In this document: one piece after another, positions 61,101 to 64,000 of the stretch | How positions within the stretch are numbered: the stretch's first letter is position 1 | Layout: each line of letters begins with the position of its first letter | Source of the DNA: Climacium dendroides | Taxonomy: Eukaryota; Streptophyta; Bryopsida; Hypnales; Climaciaceae | DNA: 64,000 nucleotides | Reading direction: 5' to 3' | Assembly (NCBI GenBank): GCA_950106755.1 | Contig: OX467086.1 | Coordinates: 29,468,001-29,532,000, forward strand | Program-made: the position numbers and the translations under genes | Notes under the pieces: generated by a model | Seen by the model: the letters and a program-made list of their open reading frames with translations, nothing else | Told to the model about the DNA's origin: nothing | The model's database searches: none

Positions 61101-62119
61101 ACTCTTCACCGTAGGGCACATTGTCAACTTGTCTTTCCAATTCTTCTTATTAGTTCTTTCCAATCCTTCTAATGTGCACCCTTTTAGGTCTCATGTAATT
61201 TCTACAAGTCTATTTGACATGGGAATGGAAATAGAACTAATTATGAGCTCTATTTACACTGTGAAAGGCAAATTGACATCAAAATCGAAAAAATTAGGTT
61301 CACAACCTCTAAAGGACCAAAGCACATTTGGGGTACAAATTGTGAAAAAATTGCCACTTTTTAGGGTAGTGAAAAAAATGAAAAAAAATTTGATTTTCAA
61401 AATTCAACTTTACTAATCTGTACTAAACTACTATAGAAATGGGTGGAAAATTTTTTCAAAAACTTTAACCACACAAAATGAAAGATTATAATGTTTGAAG
61501 TTAAAAAAAAATTATTTTTTGATTTTGCTCAACATGGCCAACAAACTTTAAGTGAGATTTTTACAACACACATGTTGTTGTTGTTTACATTTGCATCTTG
61601 TATCATGTAAGTTTTATACCTGCCAAATTTTGAAATTATTGGAGGAATTTTGCACATGTTCCTCGAACTTCCCAAGTTGACTTAAAAGTACATGTTCACA
61701 TCTTGTGTCAAATTTTGAAGAATATTCATTAAAAAATGACTTCATACACGCCTACCCAAGATTACTTATACACGTTCAATAATCTTTTGGTCCTTTAGGG
61801 GTTAAACTTGAGAGAGAAGTAATTCCAATCTTTAGATTGGTTGGCATAAATCAAGGGCCCATTTACATTGTGTCCCACATGTGGTTACAGTTGGCTACAT
61901 GAGTGATCTTATCCCCTAAAGGACAAAGTCATCTTTGCCACCCAATCCAAAATAATCTTTTAATCCAAAAGTTAAATTTGTAAGTTTTGATTTCCAAAAA
62001 ATAAATTTAATTTTTTTTCTTGTTGACCTAAAAAAGCGTCAATTTTGTTTTTGACAATATATGCCAACTATGTGCTCCAATCTTCAAGAATTGAGCTTCA
62101 AGTTCAAGGTAAGTCTGAG
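61101..62119. other. Intergenic AT-rich DNA
   Basis: No gene is supported. A family-A-like end motif occurs near 61750-61805 (CCTACCCAAGATTACTTATAC, then CCTTTAGGGGTTAAAC). Confidence 0.4.
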
Positions 62120-62394
62120 GTAGGTACACCCCAAAACGCCACTTCTTGCTACTAATCCTATTTTTCTATTATTAGATTGGTCAAATTTTCACATGTTCTT
62201 GTTGGCAAGTGAAAGGAGGTTCCAACGCACGAGGGAATGTGGCATTTGGATACGGTACACGGAAGTGATTAAGGAACAAAGTTTGATTCTGAAAAGCGTT
62301 TCTTCCACATACTTAAGTACAGAATTGATTTTGGAAATATGCATATAGTATAGATGGCGGTTTAAAGTCAGTGGTCCATTTGGAGGTACGTACC
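62120..62394. mobile_element. Second copy of the GTAGGTACACC element (inverted, shortened)
   Basis: Begins GTAGGTACACCCCAAAACGCC and ends GGTCCATTTGGAGGTACGTACC. The reverse complement aligns with both ends of 35754-36330 but lacks about 300 bp of the middle. Non-coding. Confidence 0.65.
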
Positions 62395-63065
62395 TTACCC
62401 CAAATCAAGAAACTTAGAACAAAAGTGACCCCCCCTCCATCCTACCCCACCCCATGTAGGCACATGTTTGTCAAGGTAAGGTACAAGAAGAATACCTAAT
62501 GTTGGTTTCGGGTGCGTGTGCTCCAATTTCAACCTGAAAGTCCCCATGAACTCATCAAATCAAATGAAACACCACTCAAATCTAATAAGAATAATCCATC
62601 CCCACTCCACTCCAGTGAGTTTTTCCCTGTTCTTCCAGGAAGTTCCCTTCGACAGCTGGCCCTCTCTACAGTACGTTGGGGGGGGCGTGGATCTCGAGAC
62701 GAGAACGGCAGACACTGTTGAGCATGGGCAGTAAAAGGAGTATTGTAATTGAACTCATCAGGAGGCAACTTCCTGGAAACCAGGAACGGGACTTCCGATG
62801 CGGGCAACTTCCTGGAAACCAGGAAATAGTAAGTAAGTAATATGGTAAGGCACTACAGGAATGATTCTTCCACCTCCCCTATTCTAATTCTACTATTCTA
62901 CTATTCTACTATTCTACTACTCTCCTACAGTACTCTACTACTTACGTTTGTTTTCTCTGTTTGTCCCAGAATCAAAGCAGCTCAGACACATCTTCAGTTG
63001 TGGGACCAAAAGGCATTTGGAGGGGAGGGGCACCCCACAGCATTCATTGGGAACCCTGAACCCGG
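62395..63065. other. GC-richer intergenic stretch with small repeats
   Basis: 62500-62850 has higher GC and CpG than its surroundings, and a minus-strand ORF of 92 codons (62529-62807) without recognisable domain. GCAACTTCCTGGAAACCAGG occurs twice (about 62764 and 62803). A TTCTACTA-type microsatellite fills about 62880-62945. Nothing proves a gene. Confidence 0.35.
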
Positions 63066-63311
63066 CCAGGCCAGGGTGAACTGACCCCTCATTGCCCCGT
63101 TTTACCCCTGGGGAAAATGCTGTAGATTTTTTTTATTTGCAATCAGATGAATTTTTTTTTGCAAATTCTGAATTCAGATTTGCAATCAGCGGTCCCAAAT
63201 TAGCTAGGGGTGGTGTAGAAATATAAAAAATTGTGGGAAAAAAATATAGGGCTATTTTTTCACAATTAACCTTGGCCATGGCAATGAGGGGGTCAGTTCT
63301 CCCTGGCCCAT
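63066..63311. mobile_element. Small fold-back element with GGCCAGGG ends
   Basis: GGCCAGGGTGAACTGACCCC, then TCATTGCC near 63070, pairs with the reverse complement of 63280-63310, GGCCAGGGAGAACTGACCCC followed by CTCATTGCC. The interior is about 190 bp and AT-rich. The ends resemble CAGGG-type hAT termini, but no 8-bp duplication could be seen. Confidence 0.55.
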
Positions 63312-63319
63312 TTTATCCA

Positions 63320-64000
63320 TAAATGACGTGGAGAATGTTTTATGGCCAATGAATGATAAGGAATCTCTCCATGTTGGACAAAAGTGCAACAATTTTGTGT
63401 GGAAAAGGGAAGGTCTTCAATAGTAGTTTGGCTTCTAAAGAGTACTTTTGCATTTATTTTTTTAAAACCAAAAATTCACATGATACCCAAACAGATGATT
63501 TCCACGTTCACAAGCCCATCATTTAACCCCTATAGTTCCTTGACTATGTTATCACCAAAAACGCTCCAAAACTGTCATTTTTAGTACAAGTACTAGATTT
63601 TTGAAAAAAAAACTTTTTTTGACATGTGTAACCATAGGATCTTGTAGTATTCTGACTTGATAAACGCATGGTAAAAAATTTAGAAATTTCCATCGCATGG
63701 ATTGCAAGATATAAGCATTCAAATTCATTGAAATCGTTTTTTTAGCCCTGCAAAAAACATGGTAGCTGCACTTCACAAGCTCACTTTCCTATGAAAAAAT
63801 GTCCAAAATGGTGGTGCTTTTTTGGATTCTTTTTCCTAGGCAAGTTGGTCACATGCTTGAAAATTTTCAGATCATTTGGAATTGTACAAGTTATAGGGAA
63901 AAAAATAGTAAGTAGACAGCAGTAGAGAATGATTCAAAAATATTAAATTGTTAAGAATTTAATTATTGAATTGAAAAATGCCAATCCCAAAGGTTGAAAT
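63320..64000 (+). repeat. Interspersed repeat family A, copy 4 (runs off the window)
   Basis: The longest continuous alignment with copy 2: 63320-63530 with 28085-28310, and 63530-64000 with 28826-29290, without the 0.5-kb interruption. It continues past the window end. Confidence 0.75.

Noticed and set aside
62529..62807. 92-codon minus-strand ORF in the GC-richer stretch
   Set aside because: No domain, no convincing splice sites, and it overlaps small duplicated sequences. Not enough for a gene call.

Overview
The window is nuclear DNA of a land plant. Three host genes are split by GT-AG introns and encode typical plant proteins: a y-type plastid thioredoxin, mitochondrial COQ9 and an AP2/ERF transcription factor. 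The rest is AT-rich, repeat-filled and has few genes. Plant-type TTTAGGG-like stretches occur, and the transposons are plant types (MULE, CACTA, Harbinger) plus a Tc1-like element. A plant Tc1 element and the unusual MULE hint at a bryophyte or other non-seed lineage, but I cannot fix the species.

Layout. 0-4.5 kb: a dead Tc1-like transposon bounded by TA duplications, then a satellite array with a roughly 150-bp unit. 5.0-8.0 kb (minus): thioredoxin y, five exons. 8.6-19 kb: repeats, a 70-bp-arm hairpin, a retroelement gag zinc-knuckle relic and a decayed ORF. 19.5-22.6 kb (minus): COQ9, six exons. 23-30.7 kb: AT-rich DNA and copies of one old interspersed repeat, called family A here. 30.8-33.6 kb (minus): AP2/ERF factor, four coding exons, with a probable 5' leader exon to 34.16 kb. 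34.5-35.7 kb (plus): exons of an unidentified gene that ends beside a small DNA transposon.

38.84-50.32 kb is the centrepiece: one 11.5-kb Mutator-like element with about 48-bp terminal inverted repeats (TIRs) and a perfect 9-bp target duplication. It carries two divergent decayed genes. The plus-strand gene is a MULE-type transposase with a C-terminal SWIM zinc finger. The minus-strand gene joins a ParB/sulfiredoxin-like domain to an N4/N6-amino DNA methyltransferase C-terminal domain, which is bacterial-looking cargo. An intron of the minus gene holds a minisatellite whose palindrome recurs about every 115 bp.

50.4-64 kb is nested repeat: fold-back elements, a probable 6-kb CACTA element with subterminal repeats, a 163-bp CACTA-type MITE with a TSD, a 1.16-kb Harbinger-like element with TAA duplications, and more family A.

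The three host genes share no pathway: plastid redox regulation, ubiquinone synthesis and transcription. The methyltransferase and transposase probably acted together in one mobile unit. Exon coordinates below were read by hand from splice signals and frame continuity.
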